NCBI RefSeq assembly: GCF_003601975.1 | Contig: NZ_QZWZ01000006.1 | Coordinates: forward strand, 62,001 to 126,000 | DNA length: 64,000 bases | Source: Mesorhizobium waimense | GTDB lineage: Bacteria; Pseudomonadota; Alphaproteobacteria; Rhizobiales; Rhizobiaceae | Direction of reading: 5' to 3' | Made by a program: the position numbers and the translations under genes | Shown here: positions 15,827 to 24,936 of the stretch, piece by piece | Layout of the letters: each line of letters starts with the position of its first letter | How positions within the stretch are numbered: position 1 is the stretch's first letter | Notes under the pieces: model-generated | The model's input: the letters and a program-made list of their open reading frames with translations, nothing else | What the model was told of the DNA's origin: nothing | The model's database searches: none

Positions 15827-16369
15827 ATGTCCCACTTCTTCCGTGCCGCCGCGCATGCGCGCGCCCCCGGACACACCCTCCTGCTCGAGCAACGGCTAGG
15901 CATCCTTGTCGTCGCCCTCGCTTTGCTGTTCGTCGGCGCCCAGTCGGCCTTCGCGCATGAATTCAAGGTCGGCGACCTGGAGATCGAACATCCCTGGTCG
16001 CGCGCAACGCCAGCCGGCGCCAAGGTGGCGGGCGGCTATTTCACCGTCACCAACAAGGGCAGCGCGCCGGATCGGCTGCTGTCGATTGCGTCCGATGTGT
16101 CGGACAAGGCCGAATTGCATGAGATGGGCGTCAGGGACGGCGTCATGACCATGCGGCCGGTCAGCGGCGGCCTTGAAATCCCGGCCGGCGGCAAGGTCGC
16201 GCTGGCGCCCGGTGCCTATCATCTGATGTTCTTCGGGCTCAAGCGGCAGCCCAAGCAGGGCGAAAAGTTCTCCGCCACGCTGACCTTCGAAAAGGCCGGC
16301 AGCGTCACCGTCGAGTTCGACGTCGAAGGCATGGGCGAAACGGGTGCCATGGACGATCACGCCAATTGA
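15827..16369 (+). CDS. PCuAC-family periplasmic copper chaperone
   Basis: The 180-residue protein has a hydrophobic signal segment ending at SAFAHEF, then a DUF461 cupredoxin-like domain. The copper motif is recognisable: HEMG followed by MTM about ten residues on, then HLMFF about 21 residues later, close to the H(M)X10MX21HXM pattern. PCuAC proteins carry Cu(I) in the periplasm and help metallate cytochrome oxidase. The ATG at 15827 follows GGAGCTATC; the upstream in-frame ATG has no ribosome-binding site. It is followed 39 bases later by the YcnI-like gene. Confidence 0.9.
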   Translation: MSHFFRAAAHARAPGHTLLLEQRLGILVVALALLFVGAQSAFAHEFKVGDLEIEHPWSRATPAGAKVAGGYFTVTNKGSAPDRLLSIASDVSDKAELHEMGVRDGVMTMRPVSGGLEIPAGGKVALAPGAYHLMFFGLKRQPKQGEKFSATLTFEKAGSVTVEFDVEGMGETGAMDDHAN

Positions 16370-16408
16370 GCCGGCCAGTCCGAAAATTTGAGAATCAGAG
16401 GGACCATC

Positions 16409-16924
16409 ATGAACAAATATCTTTTGTCCGCTGGGGCGCTTTTCGTCGGGACAAGTGCTGCCTTGGCGCACATCTCGCTCGAAACCCAGGAAGCGGCCGT
16501 CGGCTCGACCTACAAGGCTGTCCTGCGCGTGCCGCATGGCTGCGAGGGCAAGCCGACGACCGCTTTGCGCGTGCAGATTCCGGAAGGGGTGATTTCGGTG
16601 AAGCCAATGCCGAAGCCCGGCTGGACGCTGCAGACCAAGCAAGGCAGGTACGAGAAATCCTACCAGCTCTATGGCGAGGCGGTGACATCAGGCGTCAAGG
16701 AAGTCGACTGGAGCGGCGGCAGCCTGCCGGATGAGTTCTACGACGAGTTCGTCTTCCGCGCTTCCCTGGCGGCCGATCTTCCAGCCGGCGAGACGCTGTA
16801 CTTCCCGGTGGTGCAGGAATGCGAGGGGGCTGCCGAGCGCTGGATCGAGATTCCGGCGGCCGGGCAGGATGAGGATGCGCTGGAGAATCCGGCGCCCGGC
16901 CTCAAGCTGTTGCCGAAGAAATGA
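16409..16924 (+). CDS. YcnI-like (DUF1775) exported copper-binding protein
   Basis: The 171-residue protein has a short signal peptide (MNKYLLSAGALFVGTSAALA) so the mature protein would begin with HISLETQEA. An N-terminal histidine is the copper ligand in YcnI proteins, and the family segments VPHGCEGKPTTALRVQIP and GWTL are present. These proteins occur with CopC/CopD homologues, as here: the next gene follows at once. The ATG at 16409 follows AGAGGGACCATC. The role in copper handling follows from the family and the neighbours. Confidence 0.9.
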   Translation: MNKYLLSAGALFVGTSAALAHISLETQEAAVGSTYKAVLRVPHGCEGKPTTALRVQIPEGVISVKPMPKPGWTLQTKQGRYEKSYQLYGEAVTSGVKEVDWSGGSLPDEFYDEFVFRASLAADLPAGETLYFPVVQECEGAAERWIEIPAAGQDEDALENPAPGLKLLPKK

Positions 16925-17004
16925 TCCTCTCGGGCGGCGCGTTCGAAGGAGCGCGCCGCTGTCTTCATGGCGGTTGCATGAGCGCGGCATTCTTCGGCAA
17001 GACG

Positions 17005-18615
17005 ATGAGCATATCCGGCAAGCGGGCCGGCCGGCTTGCCATTGGGTTGCTGGCCGTCTTCGCGCTGCTCGTGGCCATCGGCTTGCCGGGCCGGGCATTG
17101 GCCCACGCGGCGCTAATCAAGGCCGATCCCGCTGACGGTGCGGTGCTGGCGCAAGGCCCGGGGCAATTTTCGCTGACCTTCAGCGAGCCGGTGTCGCCGC
17201 TCGTGCTCACCCTTGTGCGGCCCGACGGCACATCGGTTGCGCTGACCTCCTTCCACCTCAGCAACCAGTCCGTCACCATCGACAATCCAGAACCGCTGAA
17301 GCCGGGCACCCATGTACTGAGCTGGCGGGTGATTTCCACCGACGGTCATCCGGTAGGCGGCTCGGTGCTGTTTTCCATCGGCGCGCCGAGCACGCCGCCA
17401 GCCGCGGCCGAGCCGTTCGACTGGGACTTGCGCTCGGCGATCTGGCTCGGCAGGGTTTTTCTCTACATCGGCCTGTTTTTCGGCGTCGGCGGCGCCTTCG
17501 CGCTTGTCTGGCTGGCGGAGGGCGGGCGGTGCGGCCGGCGCTTCGTCATTGCCGCGCTCCTCGCCGGGCTGGTCGCTGCGCCGGTTTCGCTCGGCTTGCA
17601 GGGGCTGGATGCGCTAGGCGCCCCGCCTACCGGGCTGGCGCAGCCGGTGGTCTGGCGCACTGCGTCCGGCACCAGTTTCGGCTGGACCGTGCTCATCGCC
17701 CTGATGGCGCTGGGGCTCGGCCTGCTGTCGCTGGCCGGGCCGCGCATTGGCGCAAGACTGTTCGCCGTTGCCGGGCTGGCCGGCGTCGGTGCCGCGCTCG
17801 CCGCCAGCGGTCATGCCAGTGCCGCCGAACCGCAATGGCTGACGCGACCGATGGTGTTCCTGCATGGCATAGGCATCGCCTTCTGGGCCGGCGCGCTGGC
17901 GCCGCTCGGCCTTGCGGTACGCCGGCAGCCGGCAGAGGCTGGGCCGTTCCTGCGCCGGTTCTCCCGCGCGATCCTGCCGGTCGTTGCCGCGCTCGCCGCC
18001 GCCGGTATCGTGCTTGCCGTCATCCAGGTGCAGACGCCCACTGCACTGGTCAACACAGGCTATGGCCGGCTCTTGCTGGTCAAGCTGGTGTTGCTGCTCT
18101 TTCTCTTCACGCTCGCCACCATCAACCGCTGGACGCTCACCGCGCCCGCCGAAGCCGGCGCGACCGAGGTGCAGCGGCGGCTGGTCCGCTCGATCGGCGC
18201 CGAAGTGCTGATTGTGCTCGCCATCTTCGCCGTCGCCGCCGGCTGGCGTTTTACGCCGCCGCCGCGCGCGCTGGCGATCGCCGCGGCGCAGCCGGCCTCC
18301 GTGCATATCCATACGCCGAAGGCTATGGCCGACCTCAGCATCACGCCAGGCCATGCCGGGCCGGTTGCCGCCTCGATGATCATCATGACCGGTGACTTCG
18401 GTCCGCTCGATGCCAAGGAAGTGACGCTGGTGCTGTCGAAGGCCGATTCCCGCATCGAGCCGATCAAGCGTCCCGCAACCAAGCCGGGCGACGGCAGCTG
18501 GCGCGTCGATGATCTCGTCATCCCTGTCCCTGGCCGGTGGACGGCGCGGCTCGACATCCTCGTCTCGGACTTCGAGATGGTGAAGATCGAGGCGCCGATC
18601 GACATCAGGCCCTGA
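17005..18615 (+). CDS. CopC-CopD fusion, copper-binding and copper-transport membrane protein
   Basis: The protein has a signal peptide, a CopC domain (mature start HAALIKADPADGAVL; the second half of the copper site in STDGHPVGG), then about eight membrane segments of the CopD type (residues about 155-435) and a soluble C-terminal domain. CopC binds Cu(II) in the periplasm and CopD is thought to move copper across the inner membrane. Start choice is uncertain: ATG 17005 gives a clean signal peptide, while 16978 and the coupled ATG 16921 add up to 28 residues. It closes the copper cluster. Confidence 0.88.
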   Translation: MSISGKRAGRLAIGLLAVFALLVAIGLPGRALAHAALIKADPADGAVLAQGPGQFSLTFSEPVSPLVLTLVRPDGTSVALTSFHLSNQSVTIDNPEPLKPGTHVLSWRVISTDGHPVGGSVLFSIGAPSTPPAAAEPFDWDLRSAIWLGRVFLYIGLFFGVGGAFALVWLAEGGRCGRRFVIAALLAGLVAAPVSLGLQGLDALGAPPTGLAQPVVWRTASGTSFGWTVLIALMALGLGLLSLAGPRIGARLFAVAGLAGVGAALAASGHASAAEPQWLTRPMVFLHGIGIAFWAGALAPLGLAVRRQPAEAGPFLRRFSRAILPVVAALAAAGIVLAVIQVQTPTALVNTGYGRLLLVKLVLLLFLFTLATINRWTLTAPAEAGATEVQRRLVRSIGAEVLIVLAIFAVAAGWRFTPPPRALAIAAAQPASVHIHTPKAMADLSITPGHAGPVAASMIIMTGDFGPLDAKEVTLVLSKADSRIEPIKRPATKPGDGSWRVDDLVIPVPGRWTARLDILVSDFEMVKIEAPIDIRP

Positions 18616-18775
18616 TGGCAGGGACGACCTCCTCGCGCGGACCCGCGAGCGATCCGCGCAACACAATTCGGCGAGGCGGTTGACGCCGCAGCGAAGGCCC
18701 GTCATTCATCACGGGAATAGGGGCATCCCCCAAAATCTCGGCCTCAACAAAAGATCCGAAAGCAGGGAAGAAACG

Positions 18776-20203
18776 ATGGAAAAAGCCGAAATCGGCCTGA
18801 TCGGCCTTGGCACGATGGGCTCCAACTTGGCGCTCAACATCGCCGAGCACGGGCACCGCATCGCCGTCTACAACCGCACCGCGGCGCGCACCGACGCCTT
18901 TGTCGAGAGTGCCGGCGCGCTGAAGGACAGGGTGGTGCCCTGCTACAGCCTGGAGGAACTGGCCGCCGCCATCCGGCCGCCGCGACCGATCATCATCATG
19001 GTGCTGGCCGGCAAGCCGGTCGACGAGCAGATCGCGGCATTGCGCGGCGTGCTGTCCGACAACGACATCGTCATCGATGCCGGCAACGCCAATTTCCGCG
19101 ATACGATGCGGCGCTTCTCCGAACTGTCCGGCTCCGGCCTCACCTTCATCGGCATGGGCGTATCGGGCGGCGAGGAGGGCGCACGCCATGGTCCGTCGAT
19201 CATGGTCGGCGGCACCGAAGAGAGCTGGAAGCGCGTCGAGGACGTGCTGACGGCGATTTCGGCCAAGTTCAAGGACGAACCCTGCGCGGCCTGGCTCGGC
19301 ACCGACGGCGCCGGCCATTTCGTCAAGACCATCCACAACGGCATCGAATATGCCGACATGCAGATGATCGCCGAGATCTACGGCATCCTGCGCGACGGCC
19401 TCGGCATGGGGCCGAAGGAGATCGGCGCCGTCTTCGCCGACTGGAACAAGGTCCGGCTCAATTCCTATTTGATCGAGATCACCGCCAAGGTGCTGGCCGC
19501 CGACGATCCGAAGACCGGCAAGCCGGTGGTCGACATTATCCTCGACCGCGCCGGCCAGAAGGGCACCGGCAAATGGTCGGTCATCGAGGCGCAGCAGCTC
19601 GGCATTCCGGCCACCGCGATTGAGGCGGCGGTGGCGGCACGCGTGCTGTCGTCGATCAAGGACGAGCGGCAGGCGGCGGAAAAAGCCTATGGCAACAGCG
19701 GCGTGACGAAGATTTCCGGCGACAAGGCCGCACTTCTCAAGGATCTTGAGTTGGCGCTGTTCGCCGGCAAGATCGCCGCCTATGCGCAAGGCTTTGCTGT
19801 GATGAGCGGCGCCTCCAAGGAATTCAACTGGGACCTGCCGATGCCGACCATCGCCAAGATATGGCGGGCAGGCTGCATCATTCGCTCGCAAATGCTGGAT
19901 ACGATGGCGGAGGCTTTCGGCTCCGGCGGCGCTTCGACCAATCTCCTGATGGCGCCGGCCTTCATCGCCATGATGCAGGAAGCGCATCCGTCGCTCAGGC
20001 ATATCGTGGCGCGAGCATCCGAGGCTGGCGCGCCGGTGCCGGCGCTGTCTTCGGCGCTCGCCTATTTCGACAGCTACCGGCAGGGGCGCGGCACCTCGAA
20101 CCTGATCCAGGCGCAGCGCGATTTCTTCGGCGCGCATGGCTTCGAGCGCATCGGCGAGCAGGGCGCTTTCCATGGTCCGTGGGGCAGCGGTGCTGCCGGC
20201 TAG
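18776..20203 (+). CDS. gnd: 6-phosphogluconate dehydrogenase (decarboxylating)
   Basis: The 475-residue enzyme oxidises 6-phosphogluconate to ribulose 5-phosphate with NADP+. It has the Rossmann motif GLGTMGSNLALN, the signature ILDRAGQKGTGKW, and the substrate-binding regions MGVSGGEEGARHGPSIM and HNGIEYADMQ. The C-terminus AHGFERIGEQGAFHGPWG is also typical. The ATG at 18776 follows AGGGAAGAAACG. It ends with a four-base overlap with the convergent LacI gene. It stands alone, not obviously in an operon with the copper genes 160 bases upstream. Confidence 0.97.
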   Translation: MEKAEIGLIGLGTMGSNLALNIAEHGHRIAVYNRTAARTDAFVESAGALKDRVVPCYSLEELAAAIRPPRPIIIMVLAGKPVDEQIAALRGVLSDNDIVIDAGNANFRDTMRRFSELSGSGLTFIGMGVSGGEEGARHGPSIMVGGTEESWKRVEDVLTAISAKFKDEPCAAWLGTDGAGHFVKTIHNGIEYADMQMIAEIYGILRDGLGMGPKEIGAVFADWNKVRLNSYLIEITAKVLAADDPKTGKPVVDIILDRAGQKGTGKWSVIEAQQLGIPATAIEAAVAARVLSSIKDERQAAEKAYGNSGVTKISGDKAALLKDLELALFAGKIAAYAQGFAVMSGASKEFNWDLPMPTIAKIWRAGCIIRSQMLDTMAEAFGSGGASTNLLMAPAFIAMMQEAHPSLRHIVARASEAGAPVPALSSALAYFDSYRQGRGTSNLIQAQRDFFGAHGFERIGEQGAFHGPWGSGAAG

Positions 20204-21243
20204 CCCTGATAGGCTACAACCTCACCAGGCAGGCTGAGCGACTGCAGGGAACCCGGCGCGGCGCCGCCGATCAAGCCGAGCACCGAGCGGGCAAGCTCGG
20301 AGCCGGCCAGCCGGAAGTTCTCATTGACGACCAGCAATTCGCGGCGGAACAGATGCAGCAGGTCCGACGACTGTTTCGACACGACATCGACGTCGCGACC
20401 TAGCTTCAAGCCGGCGTCCTCGATGCCGGCGACGACAGCCAGCGTCGCGGCTGCGGCGCTGCTGACGAAGCCGTCCGGCCTGTCGTCGCGGCGCATCAGC
20501 TGCGCGGTACGCATCCTGATCTGCTCGATCGAATGGTCGATCGAAACGGTGTTGAACGGCACCTCGCTGGCGCCGACCTCGCTTAGCGCATCGGCAAAAC
20601 CGTTCACCGTGTGGCCGTGATAGGTCAGGCCGACGGGCGGCGTCAGCAAAGCAAGCCTGCGGCGGCCGATGCCGGCCAGATGGCGCACCGCCTCGGCCGC
20701 GAAGGCGTAGTTGTCGAAGTCGTGGTAGGGGTGGATCAGCCCCATATCGGTGCGGCCATGCGTGGCGAAGGGGATGCCACGCTCCAGCATGTAGCGGGCC
20801 CTGGGGTCGTTGGGCTGGGTGCGTGAAATGATGACGCCGTCGGCGGAACCGGTTTCCACCAGATAGCGGATCGGATCCAGGGGATCCTGCGAGCGCGAAT
20901 AGGGCGTGACGATCAGGTGGTAGGGCGTGTCGGCGATTACTTCCGAGACGCCGTAGATGATATCCGAGACAAAGCTCATGATTTCGCGCTCGGTGTTGAG
21001 CACGAGGCTGATGACGTTGGTCTTGCCGGTTCTGAGACGCACGCCGGCGCGATTCGGCCGGTAGCCGATCTGCCTGGCGACGAGTTGGACACGTCGCCTG
21101 GTCTCGGCGCCGATCTCGGGCGCGTCCTTGAGCGCGCGCGACACGGTGGTGACGCCAAGCCCGGTCATGAAGGCAAGCGTCTTCAGCGTCGGGCGCTCGT
21201 GCGCCGACGCCTCGTCGTCCTTATCTGTCTGATCCCTGTCCAT
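20200..21243 (-). CDS. LacI-family transcriptional regulator of the adjacent sugar cluster
   Basis: The 347-residue protein has an N-terminal LacI helix-turn-helix (TLKTLAFMTGLGVTTVSRALKD), the hinge region (IGYRPNRAGVRLRTGKTNVI) and a periplasmic-binding-like effector domain. It is divergent from the ABC transporter operon beginning at 21645. Two palindromes (21338-21351 and 21613-21626) in the space between are typical LacI-family operators, so it probably represses the operon and possibly itself. The effector sugar is not known. Confidence 0.92.
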   Translation of the reverse strand: MDRDQTDKDDEASAHERPTLKTLAFMTGLGVTTVSRALKDAPEIGAETRRRVQLVARQIGYRPNRAGVRLRTGKTNVISLVLNTEREIMSFVSDIIYGVSEVIADTPYHLIVTPYSRSQDPLDPIRYLVETGSADGVIISRTQPNDPRARYMLERGIPFATHGRTDMGLIHPYHDFDNYAFAAEAVRHLAGIGRRRLALLTPPVGLTYHGHTVNGFADALSEVGASEVPFNTVSIDHSIEQIRMRTAQLMRRDDRPDGFVSSAAAATLAVVAGIEDAGLKLGRDVDVVSKQSSDLLHLFRRELLVVNENFRLAGSELARSVLGLIGGAAPGSLQSLSLPGEVVAYQG

Positions 21244-21337
21244 TCGTCCCGCCCGTCAGGCGCATAGCAGTTGCCGGGCAGGCCGGCAATCGCCGGGCCG
21301 CGACAGCGCGACTTCCACCTGGCGAAACCTCAATACA

Positions 21338-21351
21338 CTGAAACGTTACAG
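21338..21351. promoter_or_regulatory. LacI-type operator O1
   Basis: CTGAAACGTTACAG with the central CG expected of LacI-family sites. It is the exact reverse complement of the site at 21613-21626, and the match extends to 17 bases (CTGAAACGTTACAGATT). It lies 95 bases upstream of the LacI gene. Confidence 0.75.
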
Positions 21352-21390
21352 ATTGTCACGAGCGACACATGGGCGGCTGTGGCAGGCAGC

Positions 21391-21519
21391 TTAGGTCTTG
21401 CGGTGCTGCCGGGTCAGAAAACCATTGGAATTCAGCGGAGAAGACCTTTCAGGCGCATTTTTTGCCAGCTTTCCTTGTTTTGCGGTGCAAACTTTGCGTG
21501 CTGCGGTGCACAATGCGGT
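21391..21519. repeat. Four copies of a TGCGGTGC/T octamer
   Basis: The octamer TGCGGTGC or TGCGGTGT occurs four times between the two LacI operators, at about 21394, 21481, 21501 and 21511. The last three are within about 40 bases. Nothing in known LacI operators matches it. It could be a second regulator's site or chance in GC-rich DNA. Confidence 0.3.
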
Positions 21520-21579
21520 GTAGGACGGAGGATTTTGTTCGCAGCTCGAAAAATATCCGGACTGCTTTTGCGCGAGGGG

Positions 21580-21608
21580 TTGCGCACGTCACGCAATTGC
21601 CGTATCGA
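21580..21608 (+). promoter_or_regulatory. Candidate sigma-70 promoter of the sugar ABC operon
   Basis: TTGCGC (21580-21585), a 17-base spacer, then TATCGA (21603-21608). Transcription would start inside operator O2, so bound LacI protein would block it directly. Confidence 0.45.
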
Positions 21609-21612
21609 AAAT

Positions 21613-21626
21613 CTGTAACGTTTCAG
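21613..21626. promoter_or_regulatory. LacI-type operator O2
   Basis: CTGTAACGTTTCAG, the reverse complement of O1, lying 19 bases before the binding-protein ATG. Centre-to-centre distance to O1 is 275 bp, about 26 helical turns, which would allow looping. Confidence 0.75.
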
Positions 21627-21644
21627 ATTCTGGGAGGAACCGAA

Positions 21645-22901
21645 ATGCGATATAAGCTCTTGACTGCCGCGCTGGCGGCGACGGCCGCGCTGCAGCTCGC
21701 CGGTCCGGCGGCTGCGACCGATCTGGAAGTGATTCACTGGTGGACGTCGAAGGGCGAGTCGGCGGCGGTCTCGCAGTTTGCAAAGGCCTTTGACAATGAC
21801 GGCCACGGCGACAAGTGGGTGGACAGCGCCATCGCACTAGGCGAAACCGCCCGCTCGACCGTCATGCAGCGCGTGCTCGGCGGCGATCCGCCCGGTGCGG
21901 CTCAGTTCAATCCCGGTCGGCAGTACGAGGAACTGATTTCGGGCGGCAAGCTGCTCGATCTCACGGACGTCGCGACCGCCGGCAGGTGGGATGAGGTCAT
22001 TCGCCCGAAGGCGATCGGCAGTGCCTGCCTCGTCGACGGCCACTGGTGGTGCGTTCCGGTCAACATTCATTCCAACTACTGGGCCTGGTACTCCAAGCCG
22101 GTCTTCGAGAAGGCGGGCGTGCCGGAGCCGAAGAGCATGGCCGATTTCATCGCCGCGGCGCCGAAGATCAAAGAGGCAGGCCTCATTCCCTTCGCCATCG
22201 GCGGCGACGGAAACGGCTGGCAGATCCAGTTGCTCTTCCAGGACATGGTCACCGAGGCTCTCGGTGTCGCCAAGCGTGACGAGATGTATACCAAGAAGAG
22301 CGCCGAAATTGCCGGCGGCCCCGAGATGAAAGGCGTCTTCACGCAGTTGAGGACCCTGAAGCAATTCACCGACAACGGTTACGCCAACCGCAACTGGAAC
22401 GACACCACCAACCTGGTGATCACCGGCAAGGCCGGACTTCAGGTGATGGGCGACTGGGCGCGCGGCGAGTTCGCAGCCGCCGGCATGACCGGCGTCAAGG
22501 ATTTCGGCTGCATGATCGGCCTGAACGAGGCCAAGCCGGTGGTCAGCACCGACGGCGACATCATCGTATTCTTCAAGCAGGACAATCCGGACGTCGAAGC
22601 AGCGCAGAAGCGTCTTGCGGCGCTCCTCATCAGCCCGGAGGTTCAGGTCGCCTTCAACAACGCCAAGGGTTCCATGCCGGTGCGTGGCGATGTCGACATG
22701 TCGGCGGCCGACCCGTGCATGCAGAAGTCCCTGAAAGCGGTGGAAGACCCGTCCAACATCGTCACTGCGACGAACCGCTTCATCACCGAGAACACCAACC
22801 AGCAGATCAATGAGCTCGTCTCGCAATACTTCGCGGACGACTCCATGACAGCTGACGACGCCACTGCGAAGTTCGGCACGATCATCGGCAATTCCGACTA
22901 G
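21645..22901 (+). CDS. Extracellular sugar-binding protein of ABC importer (COG1653 type)
   Basis: The 418-residue protein has a signal peptide (MRYKLLTAALAATAALQLAGPAAA) and begins its mature part with DLEVIHWWTSKGESAAV, typical of the glucose/mannose-binding branch (GtsA-like). The start follows GGGAGGAACCGA. An upstream in-frame extension of 92 codons covers the operator region and was rejected. It heads an operon with two permeases, an ATPase and three catabolic genes. A strong hairpin (22919-22945) follows. The ligand is not known; the family binds glucose, mannose or glucosides. Confidence 0.92.
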   Translation: MRYKLLTAALAATAALQLAGPAAATDLEVIHWWTSKGESAAVSQFAKAFDNDGHGDKWVDSAIALGETARSTVMQRVLGGDPPGAAQFNPGRQYEELISGGKLLDLTDVATAGRWDEVIRPKAIGSACLVDGHWWCVPVNIHSNYWAWYSKPVFEKAGVPEPKSMADFIAAAPKIKEAGLIPFAIGGDGNGWQIQLLFQDMVTEALGVAKRDEMYTKKSAEIAGGPEMKGVFTQLRTLKQFTDNGYANRNWNDTTNLVITGKAGLQVMGDWARGEFAAAGMTGVKDFGCMIGLNEAKPVVSTDGDIIVFFKQDNPDVEAAQKRLAALLISPEVQVAFNNAKGSMPVRGDVDMSAADPCMQKSLKAVEDPSNIVTATNRFITENTNQQINELVSQYFADDSMTADDATAKFGTIIGNSD

Positions 22902-22918
22902 GAACCGATCAGCACACA

Positions 22919-22945
22919 GAGGCGCCGCCCTTGCGGCGGCGCCTC
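22919..22945 (+). terminator. Hairpin after the sugar-binding protein gene
   Basis: An 11-bp perfect stem (GAGGCGCCGCC with its complement) and a five-base loop, without a T-run. It lies in the 207-base gap before the permease genes and probably attenuates transcription or protects the upstream mRNA. Confidence 0.55.
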
Positions 22946-23108
22946 GGTCGCGTCCCGACCCGACAGGGAAGGCCCCCTTTCTCGGCGACGGGCTGACAAG
23001 CGCAGGACGGGAAGCTGAGGCGGTCCGGCGCCCGGTGGTTCGGACAGCGCTGACTTTCATGTCGGCAGACTGCCCCATTGTGTCGGTGGAAGCGGAGAAA
23101 GACGGACG

Positions 23109-23999
23109 ATGCAGAAGAGTTGGAGGCGCAGATTTCACCTGCCCGCCGTCATCGGCACGATACCGATGATCCTCGTCGCGGTCGGCGTGTTCGTGATCGG
23201 CATCGGCTTCTCGGTGCTGTGGTCTTTCACCAGTTCGAAGCTCTTCCCCACCTACGATTTCGTCGGTCTGGCGCAGTACAGGCGCCTTTGGAGCGACAGC
23301 CGCTGGCTCGTCTCGGTCAACAACATCTGGTTCTTCGGCCTGATGTCCATCACCTGCAACATGGTGTTCGGCTACCTGCTCGCCGTTTTCATGGACCAGC
23401 GCATTCGCCAGGAGGACCTGTTCCGCTCGATCTTCCTTTATCCTTTCGCCATGTCGCTGATCGTCACCGGTCTCGTGTGGCAATGGGTGCTCGACCCCAA
23501 TCTCGGCCTGCAGGCGGCGCTCCGCAACTTGGGCTGGTCGAGCTTCAGCTTCGCTCCGCTGGTCGATGCCGACACCGCGCTGTACGCGCTGGTCGTGGCG
23601 GGCATCTGGCAGGGCTCGGGCGTGACGATGGCGATCCTGCTTGCCGGCCTGCGCGGCGTTGACGAGGAGATCTGGAAAGCGGCGAGGGTCGACGGCATCC
23701 CGACCTGGCGCACGCACATGTCCATCGTGGCGCCAATGATGAAGGGTGCCTTCGCCACTGCCTTCGTTCTCCAGTGCGTAAGCGTGGTGCGCGTCTACGA
23801 CTTGGTTATCGCCATGACCGGCGGTGGTCCCGGCATCGCCACGTCGATGCCGGCAGTCTACGTCATCCAGCTCATCACAGTCCGCCAGAACGTCGGCCAA
23901 GGCATGGCTGCGGCAACGATGATGCTGCTGCCGGTCCTGGTCGTTCTGGCTTTCAGCGGAATTCTACTGTGGCGGCGAAATCGGGAAGCGAGCGCATGA
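23109..23999 (+). CDS. Sugar ABC transporter permease 1 (MalF-like)
   Basis: This 296-residue inner-membrane protein has six hydrophobic segments. The ATPase-contact loop is EEIWKAARVDGIPTWRTHMSIVAPMM (EAA motif), near residues 195-220. It pairs with permease 2, which starts within its stop codon (ATGA overlap). A ribosome-binding region (GGAGAAAGACGGACG) precedes the ATG. It is of the CUT1 type used for disaccharides and larger glycosides as well as hexoses. Confidence 0.93.
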   Translation: MQKSWRRRFHLPAVIGTIPMILVAVGVFVIGIGFSVLWSFTSSKLFPTYDFVGLAQYRRLWSDSRWLVSVNNIWFFGLMSITCNMVFGYLLAVFMDQRIRQEDLFRSIFLYPFAMSLIVTGLVWQWVLDPNLGLQAALRNLGWSSFSFAPLVDADTALYALVVAGIWQGSGVTMAILLAGLRGVDEEIWKAARVDGIPTWRTHMSIVAPMMKGAFATAFVLQCVSVVRVYDLVIAMTGGGPGIATSMPAVYVIQLITVRQNVGQGMAAATMMLLPVLVVLAFSGILLWRRNREASA

Positions 24000-24931
24000 C
24001 CGCCGGCCAGATCACCGCAATTCAGCCTGCCCAGGAAGCGCCGGATCAGGCCGGCGTGGGGCCCTTGGGGCCGAAACCGCGTCGGATATCGGCCGGCCGC
24101 ATCGGCCTTTATGCTTTCCTGATCGTCGCGGCTCTCTTCTTCCTCATCCCGGTCTACATCATGATCGTCACATCGCTGAAGGGGATGCCGGAGATCAGGC
24201 TGGGGCATCTTTTCAACCTTCCGGGCGAGCCGACGTTCCAGCCCTGGGCCGACGCCTGGCTGCATGCCTGCACCGGTCGCGACTGCAACGGCCTCAGTCC
24301 AGGCTTTTACAATTCGGTGAAGATCACCGTCCCGAGTGTGGTCATCTCGATCATCTGCGCGTCGATCAACGGTTACGCGCTGACCTTCTGGCCATACAAG
24401 GGCGCCAATTTTCTCTTCGGGTTGCTCGTGTTCGGCGCCTTCGTGCCCTACCAGGTGGTGATCTATCCATTGATAATCGGACTGAGCTCGGTCGGGCTGT
24501 TTGCGTCCCTGCCTGGTATCATCATCGTGCACACGATCTTCGGTATGCCCATCCTGACGCTGCTGTTCCGCAATTTCTACGCGGCAATACCGGTCGAGCT
24601 GTTCAAGGCAGCGCGTGTCGACGGTGCGGGTTTCTGGCGCATCTTTTTCCACATCATGCTGCCGATGTCGCTGCCGATCACCGTCGTCGCCGTCATCCTG
24701 CAAGTTACCGGCATCTGGAACGACTTCCTGTTCGGCATCGTGTTTGCCGGGCGGCCCAACTGGCCAATGACGGTGCAGCTCAACAACATCGTCAACACCA
24801 CGACCGGCGTGAGGGAGTACAATGTCAACATGGCGGCCACCATTCTGACGGCGGCGGTGCCCCTGCTCATCTACTTCATCTCCGGAAGATGGTTCGTGCG
24901 CGGCATCGCCGCCGGCGCGGTGAAAGGCTAG
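23996..24931 (+). CDS. Sugar ABC transporter permease 2 (MalG-like)
   Basis: The 311-residue protein has six membrane segments and the EAA loop VELFKAARVDGAGFWRIFFHIMLPM. The N-terminal 35 residues are cytoplasmic and rich in Pro and Gln. Between segments 1 and 2 is a periplasmic stretch with two cysteines (HACTGRDCNG). The ATG at 23996 overlaps the permease 1 stop by four bases, so the two are translated together. Confidence 0.93.
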   Translation: MTAGQITAIQPAQEAPDQAGVGPLGPKPRRISAGRIGLYAFLIVAALFFLIPVYIMIVTSLKGMPEIRLGHLFNLPGEPTFQPWADAWLHACTGRDCNGLSPGFYNSVKITVPSVVISIICASINGYALTFWPYKGANFLFGLLVFGAFVPYQVVIYPLIIGLSSVGLFASLPGIIIVHTIFGMPILTLLFRNFYAAIPVELFKAARVDGAGFWRIFFHIMLPMSLPITVVAVILQVTGIWNDFLFGIVFAGRPNWPMTVQLNNIVNTTTGVREYNVNMAATILTAAVPLLIYFISGRWFVRGIAAGAVKG

Positions 24932-24936
24932 TGGAT

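Noticed and set aside
21837..23900. A 687-codon open frame on the minus strand opposite the sugar-binding protein and permease genes
   Set aside because: High-GC shadow frame. The plus strand encodes recognisable ABC proteins with signal peptide and membrane segments; the minus frame is a mix of Arg, His and Asp with no motif.
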